Both the position numbers and the translations under genes were made by a program. The notes beneath the pieces are model-generated. The model did no database searches. It saw only the letters and a program-made list of their open reading frames with translations, and had not been told where the DNA came from. A stretch of DNA of 64,000 nt. Origin: Microtetraspora fusca (GTDB lineage Bacteria; Actinomycetota; Actinomycetes; Streptosporangiales; Streptosporangiaceae). Of the stretch, positions 44,708 through 53,455 are shown one piece after another (position 1 is the stretch's first letter; each line of letters starts with the position of its first letter). The DNA lies in NCBI RefSeq assembly GCF_001570365.1, contig NZ_BBYK01000061.1, positions 1 to 64,000 of the forward strand, in the 5' to 3' direction.

Positions 44708-44896
44708 TCAGACCTGGGTCGGCTTGTCCCAGCGCTCGTCGGGCCACCCGTCCGAGGCCCGCGCGTTCGCCGGATCGGTTTCGGACGGGGCGTGCTCCTC
44801 GGCGAAGTCGGGCTCCTCCTCGATCTCGGCGCCGCTCTCGACACCGCCCACGTCACGGCGGTCGCGGTTGTGCTCACGGTCCTTGTCGCGTCGCAT
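44708..44896 (-). CDS. small acidic/charged hypothetical protein
   Basis: A 62-residue hydrophilic protein, probably disordered: a basic start (MRRDKDREHNRDRRD) then an acidic middle (EIEEEPDFAEEHAPSETD). ATG 44896 has AGAGGTG at a normal distance, which supports translation. It is 138 bp upstream of the DUF6158-like gene on the same strand. I recognise no family. Confidence 0.6.
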   Translation of the reverse strand: MRRDKDREHNRDRRDVGGVESGAEIEEEPDFAEEHAPSETDPANARASDGWPDERWDKPTQV

Positions 44897-45016
44897 GCCG
44901 CACCTCTGCCCGGTCTGAAGTCAGCAAACCTCGTCACGGGGTGACAAATAACCGGATTGGGTATCAACCGCCTTGATGCGGACATGGGCTCGCATCATGG
45001 CTCAAACGGGGGAATT

Positions 45017-45166
45017 ATGGCTGAAACACCCAAGAAGAAGGCCGCGAAGTCGACGGGCAAGGCCAAGAAGACGGCCATCAAGCAGGCCCGCTCGGCCAAG
45101 CAGTCCAAGAAGTCGCCGGGATCGAGCGGCTCCATGGACGAGCGACCGACGACCCAGAACGAATAG
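45017..45166 (+). CDS. tiny Lys/Ala/Ser-rich basic protein
   Basis: A 49-residue protein; residues 6-33 are Lys-rich (KKKAAKSTGKAKKTAIKQAR), like a histone H1 or HupB tail. ATG 45017 follows GGGGGAATT. It might bind nucleic acid or polyphosphate. It is followed by a perfect hairpin at 45191. A family name is not known to me. Confidence 0.65.
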   Translation: MAETPKKKAAKSTGKAKKTAIKQARSAKQSKKSPGSSGSMDERPTTQNE

Positions 45167-45190
45167 CCACAAAACGAATAGCTGACCGAA

Positions 45191-45220
45191 GGGCCGGGCC
45201 ACCCGATCCGGGCCCGGCCC
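45191..45220. terminator. terminator hairpin after the basic protein gene
   Basis: GGGCCGGGCC (45191-45200) and GGCCCGGCCC (45211-45220) are exact complements around a 10-nt loop, 24 bp after the stop at 45166. Confidence 0.7.
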
Positions 45221-45393
45221 CGGACGCGCCACGCCACCGAGATCCGGTTCGCGGACACGCCGGTCGCCCCGCCGCGGACACCGGGTCGCGAGATCCGGCG
45301 CCGCGATATCGGGGCGCCCCACCCGCACCGGCACCGCCCGCCAGGTCCGGGGTGTGACCATCCGGACACATCCGCGACACCCGGCGAGGCGGC

Positions 45394-48300
45394 ATGTCTG
45401 GATATTTCCGCTTTCCGACAATCTTTCGCGACGTCATCGTGTTCGCCTGCGAGGACGATCTGTGGATGGTCCACGCGGACGGCGGTCGCGCCTTCCGGCT
45501 GACCGCGGGCCTGGCGGAGGCGACGTACCCCCGCTTCTCCCCCGACGGGGCCCGCATCGCCTTCGTCGGGCGCGAGGAGGGGCCGGAAGAGGTCTACGTC
45601 ATGCCCGCGGAGGGCGGGGCGACGCAGCGGATCACCTTCCACGGCGCCAGCTCCGTGGTGACCGGCTGGGACCCCTCGGGCGCCATCGTCTACGCGAGCG
45701 ACGAATGCCAGCCGTTCGACGGCTACCGGTGGCTGCACCGCGTCCGTCCCGGCGAGGTGCCCGAGCGCCTGCCGTACGGCCCGGCCGGGACGATCTCGTA
45801 CGGCCCGCCCGCCCCGGGCCAGGGACGGTACGGCATGGTGCTGGGGCGCAACACGGCCGACCCGGCGCGCTGGAAGCGGTACCGGGGCGGCACCGTGGGC
45901 GACCTGTGGGTGGACCCGACGGGGCGCGGGGCGTTCCGGCGGCTCATCCAGCTTCCCGGGAACCTCGCGTCGCCCTGCTGGGTCCGCGACCGGATCTACT
46001 TCCTGTCCGATCACGAGGGGATCGGCAACGTCTACTCCTGCACTCCGCAGGGTGAGGACCTGCGACGGCACACCGATCACGGCGACTACTACGCGCGCAA
46101 CCTGTCCTCCGACGGGTGCTGCCTCGTCTACCACGCCCACGGCGCCGTCTATCTGCTCGACCCGTACGACGGCGCGGCGCGGGAGGTCGAGATACAACTC
46201 GGCAGCTCGCGCACCCAGCGCAACCGCAGGTTCGTCTCGGCCGCGGAGTACCTGGACACCGCGACGCTCAGCCCCGACGGCAGCGGGCTCGCGATCACCA
46301 CGCGCGGCAAGGCGTTCTCCTTCGCCAACTGGGAGGGGCCGGTACGCCGCCACGGCGAGCAGGACGGCGTCCGCTACCGCTTCCTGACCTGGCTGAACGA
46401 CAACCGGCGGCTGATCGCGGCGGCCAGCGACGCCGGCGACCGCGAGGTGCTGGTCATCCTGACGGCCGACGGCGAGACGGAGCCGATCCGGCTCGATTCC
46501 GCCGACACCGGGCGGGTGAGCCGGCTCGCCGTCTGCCCGACAGGCGACCGGGTGGCGGTCACCAACCACCGCAACGAGCTCCTCGTCGTCGATCTCGACC
46601 ACCTCGGCGACGAGCTCGGCGTACGCGTGACCGAGGTGGAGGCCAGCCTGTTCGGGGCGATCGAGGACCCGGAGTGGTCGCCCGACGGGTCGTGGCTGGC
46701 CTACGCCTGCCCGATCTCCGCGCAGGCCATGGCGATCAAGCTGTTCCATGTCGAGACCGGCGAGACGTTCATGGCGACGCTGCCGCTGCTGGTGGACCAC
46801 CGGCCGTCGTTCGATCCGGGAGGCCGCTACCTCTACTTCATCGGGCAGCGGGCGTTCACCCCCGTCTACGACGAGCTCCAGTTCGACCTCGGCTTCCCGC
46901 TCGGCACGCGGCCGTACGCGATCGCGCTGCGGTCGGACGTGCGGTCGCCGTTCGTGCCCGAGCCCCGTCCGCTCTCCGAGACCACGGCCACTCCCGCCGA
47001 AGACACGGGCCGGGCTCCGGAGGAAGCGGGCGGCGAGGCAGCCGAGGAGGCCCCGGCGCCGCTGGTCATCGAGACCTCGGGCCTCACCGACCGGATCATC
47101 TCCTTCCCCCTGCCGGAAGGCCGGTACGGCCGGGTCGCGGGGCTTGAGGGCAAGGTCGTCTACACGACGTACCCCACGCTCGGCGGGCCCGCCACCCTGC
47201 GCTGCTACGACTTCGCCAAGCAGAAGGCCGAGGTCCTCGTGAGCGGCCTGACCGACTTCGAGCTCGGCCGCGACCACAGCACGCTGCTCTACCGCGCGGG
47301 CGACCGGCTGCGGGTCCTCAAGGCGGGCGAGGAGCCGCCGGACGACGACACGCCGAGCCGTACCAGCGGGTGGATCGACCTGAACCGGGTGAAGGTCTCG
47401 GTGGCCCCGGCCGCGGAGTGGCGGCAGATGTTCCGCGAGGCGTGGCGGCTGCAGCGCGAGCACTTCTGGGACGAGGACATGGCCGGCATCGACTGGGACG
47501 CCGTCTATGACCGCTACCTCCCCCTGGTCGACCGGGTGACCACGCGGGGCGAGTTCTCGGACCTGCTGTGGGAGCTGCTCGGCGAGCTCGGCACCTCGCA
47601 CGCGTACGAGACGGGCGGCGAGTACCGCGAGCGGCCGCACTACTGGCAGGGGAAGCTCGGCGTCGACTGGTCCTACCGCGACGGGCGCTACATCATCGCC
47701 CGGATCGTCTCCGGCGACCGCTGGGACCCCGATGCGACCTCACCGCTCACCCGGCCCGGGGTGAACGTACGGCCCGGCGACGCGGTCATCGCGATCAACG
47801 GGCAGCCGCTCGGCGTCCACACCACGCCGAACCAGCTCCTCGTCAACCTCGCCGACGAGGAGGTGGAGCTGACCGTCGAGCGCGACGGCGAGACCCGGGC
47901 GGTGGTCGTGCGGGCGCTCGCCGACGAGACGCCCGGCCGGTACCGCGACTGGGTGACCGCCAACCGGCACCTGGTCCATGAGCGGACCCGGGGCAGGATC
48001 GGCTACATCCACATCCCGGACATGGGACCGCACGGCTTCGCCGAGTTCCACCGGGGATTCCTCGCCGAGTACGACCGCGAGGGCCTGATCGTCGACGTCC
48101 GCTTCAACGGCGGCGGCAACGTGTCCGCCCTCCTGCTGCAGAAGCTCTCGCGCCGGCGGCTCGGGTACGACTTCCCACGCTGGGGCGTGCCCGAGCCGTA
48201 CCCGCCGGAGTCGCCGCGTGGGCCGCTGGTCGCGGTGACGAACGAGTGGGCGGGATCGGACGGCGACATCTTCTGCCACACGTTCAAGCTGCTCAAGCTC

Positions 48301-48618
48301 GGGACACTGGTCGGCAAGCGGACCTGGGGCGGGGTCGTCGGCATCTGGCCCCGGCACCACCTGGCCGACGGCACGGTGACCACGCAGCCGGAGTTCTCCT
48401 TCGCGTTCGACGACGTCGGCTGGCGCATCGAGAACTACGGCACCGACCCGGACATCGAGGTGGACATCACGCCCCGGGAGTACGCGCTGGGCGTGGACAG
48501 CCAGCTCGACATGGCCATCGACGTGGCGCTGGAGCGCCTCGGCGTCTCGCCGCCGCACACCGCGAACCCGGCGGACCGGCCCCGCCCGACCACACCGACG
48601 CTGCCGCCCCGCGCATGA
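45394..48618 (+). CDS. tricorn protease homologue
   Basis: A 1074-residue protein with the full tricorn layout: two beta-propellers (residues 1-680; FSPDGARIAFVGREEG, SPDGSWLAYAC), a C1 region, a PDZ domain (about 765-860; VNVRPGDAVIAINGQPLG) and a C2 catalytic domain. By position against Thermoplasma tricorn (H746, S965, E1023) the catalytic residues here are His736 (GTSHAYE), Ser955 (NEWAGSDGD) and Glu1013 (RIENYG). Tricorn degrades proteasome products to short peptides. There is no signal peptide, so it is cytoplasmic. An acidic Ala/Glu/Pro insert (residues 530-560) separates the propellers' end from the C1 part. It stands alone behind a 227-bp gap. Confidence 0.95.
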   Translation: MSGYFRFPTIFRDVIVFACEDDLWMVHADGGRAFRLTAGLAEATYPRFSPDGARIAFVGREEGPEEVYVMPAEGGATQRITFHGASSVVTGWDPSGAIVYASDECQPFDGYRWLHRVRPGEVPERLPYGPAGTISYGPPAPGQGRYGMVLGRNTADPARWKRYRGGTVGDLWVDPTGRGAFRRLIQLPGNLASPCWVRDRIYFLSDHEGIGNVYSCTPQGEDLRRHTDHGDYYARNLSSDGCCLVYHAHGAVYLLDPYDGAAREVEIQLGSSRTQRNRRFVSAAEYLDTATLSPDGSGLAITTRGKAFSFANWEGPVRRHGEQDGVRYRFLTWLNDNRRLIAAASDAGDREVLVILTADGETEPIRLDSADTGRVSRLAVCPTGDRVAVTNHRNELLVVDLDHLGDELGVRVTEVEASLFGAIEDPEWSPDGSWLAYACPISAQAMAIKLFHVETGETFMATLPLLVDHRPSFDPGGRYLYFIGQRAFTPVYDELQFDLGFPLGTRPYAIALRSDVRSPFVPEPRPLSETTATPAEDTGRAPEEAGGEAAEEAPAPLVIETSGLTDRIISFPLPEGRYGRVAGLEGKVVYTTYPTLGGPATLRCYDFAKQKAEVLVSGLTDFELGRDHSTLLYRAGDRLRVLKAGEEPPDDDTPSRTSGWIDLNRVKVSVAPAAEWRQMFREAWRLQREHFWDEDMAGIDWDAVYDRYLPLVDRVTTRGEFSDLLWELLGELGTSHAYETGGEYRERPHYWQGKLGVDWSYRDGRYIIARIVSGDRWDPDATSPLTRPGVNVRPGDAVIAINGQPLGVHTTPNQLLVNLADEEVELTVERDGETRAVVVRALADETPGRYRDWVTANRHLVHERTRGRIGYIHIPDMGPHGFAEFHRGFLAEYDREGLIVDVRFNGGGNVSALLLQKLSRRRLGYDFPRWGVPEPYPPESPRGPLVAVTNEWAGSDGDIFCHTFKLLKLGTLVGKRTWGGVVGIWPRHHLADGTVTTQPEFSFAFDDVGWRIENYGTDPDIEVDITPREYALGVDSQLDMAIDVALERLGVSPPHTANPADRPRPTTPTLPPRA

Positions 48619-48681
48619 CATTTGTCCCGGAAAAGCGGGGATCGGCGACAGGCATGCGGCGGTGGGTGATCTGGCAGAGTA

Positions 48682-49185
48682 ATGGGCGTGCAAACCCCCA
48701 CCACCCTCCGTCCGCCGCTGCACCGCGTGAGCCGTACCGCGATCTGGTACTGGACCGTGCGGGCGTGCATGGGTTGGCTGGTGCTCATCGGCGCGCAGGT
48801 CGCCTGGATGGTGGCCGACGGCGGTGACCACCGCACCCTGCGGCTCTCGACGCTCGGCGTCACCGCGGTCCTGGCCGCCGCGCACCTGATCGTCATGCCC
48901 CAGTGGCGATACCGCGTGCACCGCTGGGAGACCACGCCGGAAGCCGTGTACACCTTGTCGGGGTGGTTCAAGCAGGAGTGGCGGATCGCCCCGGTCTCGC
49001 GCATCCAGACCGTGGACAGCGAGCGCGGCCCCCTGGAGCAGCTCTTCAAGCTGGCCAACGTCACGGTGACCACCGCCTCCGCGGCCGGCCCGCTCAAGAT
49101 CAGCGGCCTGGACCGCGAAACCGCCGACCGCATCGTCCACGAGCTGACCGCGAGCGCGCAGGCCACCACCGGTGACGCCACGTGA
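48682..49185 (+). CDS. PH-domain membrane protein (YdbS type)
   Basis: A 167-residue protein with two membrane segments in the first 70 residues (AIWYWTVRACMGWLVLIGAQ and the stretch ending VLAAAHLIVMP) and a YdbS-type bPH2 domain (YRVHRWETTPEAVYTLSG; APVSRIQTVDSERGPLEQLF). ATG 48682 or GTG 48688 can start it. Its TGA overlaps the GTG of the next gene, a YdbT-type partner. YdbS/YdbT pairs are membrane proteins of unclear role in several Gram-positive bacteria. Confidence 0.88.
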   Translation: MGVQTPTTLRPPLHRVSRTAIWYWTVRACMGWLVLIGAQVAWMVADGGDHRTLRLSTLGVTAVLAAAHLIVMPQWRYRVHRWETTPEAVYTLSGWFKQEWRIAPVSRIQTVDSERGPLEQLFKLANVTVTTASAAGPLKISGLDRETADRIVHELTASAQATTGDAT

Positions 49186-50942
49186 ACGGCGACGGCGGCG
49201 AGGAGTGGCGGCGGCTCAACCCGCGGATGCTGGTCGTCCACCCGTTCCATGTGGCGGTACGCGCCGTGCCCGCGCTGCTCGGACTGTTCGTGGCCGGGTC
49301 GCGCAACGGCGTCTCAGGTCATGTGTGGAGCTTCGGCGGCCTGGGGCTGATGATCGTGCTCGGCGTGCTCCAGTGGTTCACCACGACGTTCCGGATCACG
49401 GACGAGCACGTGCAGGTGCGCAAGGGACTCTTCCGCAGGCAGGTGGTGACGGTCCCCCGCGACCGGGTGCGCACCGTGGACGTCACCTCGCACATCCTCC
49501 ATCGCGTGCTCGGGCTGGCGCGGGTCGAGATCGGCACCGGCCGCTCGGACCAGAAGGGCGGCGGAGCGGTGAAGCTCGACGCGCTCGGCACCGCCGAGGC
49601 CGCCCACCTGCGCGAGGAACTGCTGCACCGCCGGCCCGCGTCTGCGGCGCGGACCGGCGAGGCGCTGACGGCCGCCCCCGCGGCGACCTCCGTCGGCGTG
49701 GCGACCGGCCCGGCCGACGGCGATCCGGCGGCGGGCCCCGGCACGGGAACCGGCGCCGGCCAGGCCGCGTGGGTGGAGACCACGGGCGCGGGGCAGGCGG
49801 TCGCGAGCACGGGACATGTGGGAGCCGGGACCGCTCCGCGCGGGGACTCCGCGCCGGTCACCTGGGATGCCGGGCAGGAGGAGACCGAGCTGGCCCGGCT
49901 GCGGCCGCACTGGATCAGGTACGCCCCGTTCACGCTCTCGGGCGTCGTCGCGATCGGCGTCGTCGCCGGATTCCTGTCCCGGCTGGCCAACGAGGGCGGC
50001 GTGGACCTGCGGCAGATCGGCGCGCTGCGCGACGGCTGGGAGTGGTTCACCGACATCCCCGTGTGGACCGCGATCGCGGCGTCCGTCGTCGCCCTGATCG
50101 TCTTCGTGGCGGTCGCCTCCACGCTGGGGTACGTCATGTCGTTCTGGGGGTTCCGGCTGACCCGGCACTCCGGAGGCACACTGCACGTCGCGCGGGGGCT
50201 CGTCACGACCCGGGCGACCACGATCGAGGAGCGGCGGCTGCGCGGCGTGGAGGTCAGCGAGCCGCTGCTGCTGCGGGCCGTACGCGGGGCCCGGCTGATC
50301 GCGGTGACCACCGGCCTGCGGGTCGGACGCGGCGCGCAGCGCGGCGGCTCGATGCTCCTGCCGCCCGCGCCGGTCGCCGAGGCCGAGCGGCTCGCCGAGG
50401 TCATCCTCGCTCCCGTTCCGTCCGGCGCCTCTCCACGCGAAACGTCGCCAGGCGAGGCGTCGCCGATCACGGTCCCTCTCGTCCCGCACGGTCCCGCGGC
50501 GCTGCGCCGCCGCTTCACCCGCGCGCTCGGCGTGAACGCCCTGGCCGTGCTGGCGCTCCTGGCGCTGTGGGAGTGGGCGGGCTGGCCGGCCTGGACCTGG
50601 ATCGCCGCCCTGGCGTGCCTCCCGTTCGCGGCGCTGCTCGCGGCCGACCGCTACCGGAACCTGGGGCACGCCATGACCCCCGAATACCTGGTCACCCGCT
50701 GGGGATCGCTGGTCCGCAGGCGGGTCGCCCTGGAACGCGACGGGATCATCGGCTGGAACGTCACCCGGTCGTTCTTCCAGCGCCGGGCGGGACTGGCCAC
50801 GCTCACGGCGACCACGGCGGCCGGCAGGCAGGGCTACGGTGTCTCGGACGTGACGATGAGCGAGGCGATCGACCTCGCGACGGCGGGCATCCCCGGCCTG
50901 CTCGACCCGTTCCTCGTCGTCCCGGAGAAGCACACCCCCTGA
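49182..50942 (+). CDS. large PH-domain membrane protein (YdbT type)
   Basis: A 586-residue membrane protein with three bPH2 repeats: FRITDEHVQVRKGLFRRQVV (about residue 70), FRLTRHSGGTLHVARGLVTT (about 325) and TPEYLVTRWGSLVRRR (about 505), each following membrane segments. Residues 150-235 form a disordered Ala/Gly/Thr-rich linker. GTG 49182 overlaps the stop of the YdbS-type gene, so both are coupled and likely form a complex. No enzymatic motif is visible. Confidence 0.9.
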   Translation: MNGDGGEEWRRLNPRMLVVHPFHVAVRAVPALLGLFVAGSRNGVSGHVWSFGGLGLMIVLGVLQWFTTTFRITDEHVQVRKGLFRRQVVTVPRDRVRTVDVTSHILHRVLGLARVEIGTGRSDQKGGGAVKLDALGTAEAAHLREELLHRRPASAARTGEALTAAPAATSVGVATGPADGDPAAGPGTGTGAGQAAWVETTGAGQAVASTGHVGAGTAPRGDSAPVTWDAGQEETELARLRPHWIRYAPFTLSGVVAIGVVAGFLSRLANEGGVDLRQIGALRDGWEWFTDIPVWTAIAASVVALIVFVAVASTLGYVMSFWGFRLTRHSGGTLHVARGLVTTRATTIEERRLRGVEVSEPLLLRAVRGARLIAVTTGLRVGRGAQRGGSMLLPPAPVAEAERLAEVILAPVPSGASPRETSPGEASPITVPLVPHGPAALRRRFTRALGVNALAVLALLALWEWAGWPAWTWIAALACLPFAALLAADRYRNLGHAMTPEYLVTRWGSLVRRRVALERDGIIGWNVTRSFFQRRAGLATLTATTAAGRQGYGVSDVTMSEAIDLATAGIPGLLDPFLVVPEKHTP

Positions 50943-50976
50943 CCTGGACAAACCCGCCTGACCTGGACAAACCCGC
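50941..50976 (+). repeat. tandem 19-bp duplication before the serine hydrolase gene
   Basis: GACCTGGACAAACCCGC occurs at 50941-50957 and again at 50960-50976. The first copy includes the stop of the PH-domain gene. It ends just before the ribosome site of the next gene and probably reflects a recent slippage. Confidence 0.85.
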
Positions 50977-50989
50977 GCAAGGAGATCCG

Positions 50990-52078
50990 ATGAAGCGCTT
51001 CACGAGGGCGGTCGTGTCCCTGGCCGTCCCGCTGGCGGCCGTGCAGCTCGTCGCGGGCGCGACGGTGCCCGCCGCGGCTGCGGCGCCGCAGCCTGTGCGG
51101 GTGCCGTCCGGGGTGACGGCGGGCTACGTCGTCTTCGACCGGCAGGCGGGCAAGGTGATCGCGAATCACCGGGTCCATCACCGGTTCAGGTCCGCCTCGG
51201 TGGTCAAGGTGCTCATCGCGATCGACTACCTCGAACGGCGGAAGGGCGCGATCCCGGCCTCCGACGCGGCGCTGCTCGCCACCATGCTGCGCGGCAGCGA
51301 CGACGACGCCGCGACCGCGCTGTGGCGGCGCGGCGGCCAGGGCAAGATCGTGCAGCGCATGGCCCAGAAGATCGGCCTGACCGACACCGCGCCGCCACCG
51401 GCGGCCAAGCCGGGATTCTGGGGATACACCGCGATCAGCGCCCTCGACATCGCCCGGGTCTACCGATACCTGCTCGACACGGCGGAGCCGCGCGTACGCG
51501 ACGTCGTGATGGGCCACCTACGCCAGGCGCAACAGTGCGCGAAGGACGGTTTTGACCAGTATTTCGGCATCCCGCGCGGTGTTCCCCGCCCGTGGGCGGT
51601 CAAGCAGGGCTGGTCGGGGTACGGCTCCGTGCCGCCGGTCAAGTGCGTACGTCCCACGAGCCCCTCGACCGGCATGGCGCCGCGGGTAGCGGCGGGCCCG
51701 ACCGCGACCGGGGCAAGCCTGGCCCGGGTGAGCGTCGCCGATCTCACCGCCGTCACGACCGGCACAGCGGGTCGCGCCTCGGACCTCACCGTGGGCCGTT
51801 CAGCAGGTCTCACAGCGGGTCTCGCGTCGGGGCTCACCGTGGGTCGTGCAGAAGGTCCCACCGCGGGTCGCGTGGCAGGTCTCACGACAGGACGTGCGGC
51901 GGGTCTGCGGCGGGCCAATCCGGTGGACTTCAGCCGTCCCGTGCTCCACACGACCGGCGTGATCGGCGACCGGTTCATCATGGTGGTGCTGACCACCCAA
52001 CCGGCCGGCGCGTCCTTCGGCTCGTCGGCGACCCGGCTGACCGCCCTCGCCCGGGACCTCTACCGCAGCGTGCGCTGA
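50990..52078 (+). CDS. secreted class A beta-lactamase-like serine hydrolase with an internal repeat
   Basis: A 362-residue protein with a signal peptide ending near AAAAA (residue 32). The class A fold motifs are seen: SASVVKV with Ser70 and Lys73, SDD (103-105) at the SDN position, and VKQGW (about 204) near the KTG place. Between the last catalytic motif and the C-terminal strands lies a loop of about 85 residues made of 8-residue Gly/Leu/Thr/Ala repeats (residues 263-310). ATG 50990 follows AAGGAGA. It may be a penicillin-interacting or peptidoglycan hydrolase rather than a resistance enzyme; an omega-loop Glu is not obvious. It could be cotranscribed with the PH-domain genes. Confidence 0.88.
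   Translation: MKRFTRAVVSLAVPLAAVQLVAGATVPAAAAAPQPVRVPSGVTAGYVVFDRQAGKVIANHRVHHRFRSASVVKVLIAIDYLERRKGAIPASDAALLATMLRGSDDDAATALWRRGGQGKIVQRMAQKIGLTDTAPPPAAKPGFWGYTAISALDIARVYRYLLDTAEPRVRDVVMGHLRQAQQCAKDGFDQYFGIPRGVPRPWAVKQGWSGYGSVPPVKCVRPTSPSTGMAPRVAAGPTATGASLARVSVADLTAVTTGTAGRASDLTVGRSAGLTAGLASGLTVGRAEGPTAGRVAGLTTGRAAGLRRANPVDFSRPVLHTTGVIGDRFIMVVLTTQPAGASFGSSATRLTALARDLYRSVR
51776..51919 (+). repeat. in-frame 24-bp repeats inside the serine hydrolase gene
   Basis: Six units of 24 bp encode ASDLTVGR, SAGLTAGL, ASGLTVGR, AEGPTAGR, VAGLTTGR and AAGLRRAN. Being a multiple of three they keep the frame. Related enzymes have a short loop here. Confidence 0.9.
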
Positions 52079-52147
52079 GGACCGCCGTTATCCACAGGCT
52101 CGACCGGCGCTGTGCCGTACGGGCCGGGGATGCGGCACCCTTGTCCG

Positions 52148-53209
52148 GTGGGAAACGACGAGGCGACGGGGAGCAGGCTGGCCGGGCGCGTGGCCCGGGC
52201 GGCGCATGAGGCGCTGACCCTGCGGGGGCACGTGACGGCGATCGACGTGATCACGGGCCTGCGCTGGTCCTATATGAGAGACGTCGAGACCTGGCGGCAG
52301 GGGCGGGCCGACAGCCTTGAGCGGGTGACCGCGGTGAACGCGGCGAAGATGGCCGACGCCGTGACGCTCCTCCGCGAGTGGGCGCTGGCGCGCGGGCTGG
52401 TCCAGGGTGAGTCCGCGTACGTGTCGGGGGGCCGGGACCGGCGCCCGCTGCGCTTCACCATCGAGGGCGGCGAGGAGCTGGAGCGCGCGTTCCGGGTCCA
52501 CTGGTTCTCTCCGGAGCTGAGCGAGGCCCGGCGCAAGCGGCTCGCCGAACGGGAGGCACAGCCGCCGGACCTGACGGTCGTCGTTCCCCTCGAACCGTGG
52601 ACGTGCGCGGGCTGCGGGGACACCGGGCCGCACCACATCATGGAAGACGACCGGCCACACTGCCTGACCTGCGCGGACATGGACCATCTCGTCTTCCTTC
52701 CCGCCGGAAACGCGGCGCTGAGCCGCCGGGCCAAGAAGGAGAGCGTGCTGTCGGCGGTGGTCGTCCGGTTCAACCGCCGCAGGAAGCGGTTCGAACGGCA
52801 GGGCATCCTCGTCGAAGAGGAGGCGCTGGCCCGCGCCGAGGAGCAGTGCCTCGCCGACGAGGAGGTACGGCTCCGCCGCCGCGAGCGAGACCGGCTGCGG
52901 CGCGAAGCGGGGGACGTCGAGTTCCAGGCCGAGCTCGCCGCCGAGATCCGGCGGCTGTTCCCCGGATGCCCACCGGAGCGCGCCGAGGCGATCGCCCTGC
53001 ACGCGGGGCTGCGCGGCAGCGGACGTGTAGGCCGTACGGCCGCGGCCCGCGTGCTCGACGAGCAGGCCGTCACCCTGGCCGTCGTCGCCTCGGTACGCCA
53101 TCTGGACACCGACTACGACCGCCTGCTGATGGCCGGGGTTCCCCGGAAGGACGCGCGCGACCGCATCCGCGACCGCATCGACGAGGTGCTCACCGCGTGG
53201 CGCGCCTGA
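52148..53209 (+). CDS. DUF2293-domain protein
   Basis: About 353 residues. The N-terminal segment (LAGRVARAAHEALTLRGHVT, DVITGLRWSY) is followed by a small zinc-site candidate (CAGCGDTGPHH with CLTCADMDH, about residues 152-182) and a helical, Arg-rich region. The C-terminus (EIRRLFPGCPPERAEAIALH; HLDTDYDRLLMAGVPRKDAR) is DUF2293. GTG 52148, ATG 52130 and GTG 52112 are all possible starts; I use the first because the conserved part begins soon after it. Function unknown; the zinc site and basic helices hint at nucleic acid or tRNA contact. Confidence 0.8.
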   Translation: MGNDEATGSRLAGRVARAAHEALTLRGHVTAIDVITGLRWSYMRDVETWRQGRADSLERVTAVNAAKMADAVTLLREWALARGLVQGESAYVSGGRDRRPLRFTIEGGEELERAFRVHWFSPELSEARRKRLAEREAQPPDLTVVVPLEPWTCAGCGDTGPHHIMEDDRPHCLTCADMDHLVFLPAGNAALSRRAKKESVLSAVVVRFNRRRKRFERQGILVEEEALARAEEQCLADEEVRLRRRERDRLRREAGDVEFQAELAAEIRRLFPGCPPERAEAIALHAGLRGSGRVGRTAAARVLDEQAVTLAVVASVRHLDTDYDRLLMAGVPRKDARDRIRDRIDEVLTAWRA

Positions 53210-53455
53210 GATCGACGAAGGCCGCCCATGACGCCCCAACCACTACACAGGAGCAAGCACAGGGGCAATCGGCGAGACTCACCACGGACATGACGCACGG
53301 CCGCTACCCACAGGCCGTCACGACCGCGCTGTCATGTCACATACGCGGTCACCGGCCAGGGGACGAGGCGGTCACGCCAACGGCGGCCAGGCCGGGCCGA
53401 TCCTCAGGCGGGCGGGGCGCCATGAACAAGCCGCTCGCGAGGCGGCCGGGGTGGC

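Noticed and set aside
44581-44985. Open frames on both strands between small genes
   Set aside because: No ribosome sites and biased composition; only the 62-codon gene at 44708 has a good start.
51776-51919. Possible CRISPR or minisatellite outside genes
   Set aside because: Repeats are in frame within a clear coding sequence and vary at codon third positions.
50990-52078. Antibiotic-resistance beta-lactamase
   Set aside because: The SxxK and SDD-like motifs are present but no clear omega-loop Glu or KTG motif, so a resistance role cannot be claimed.
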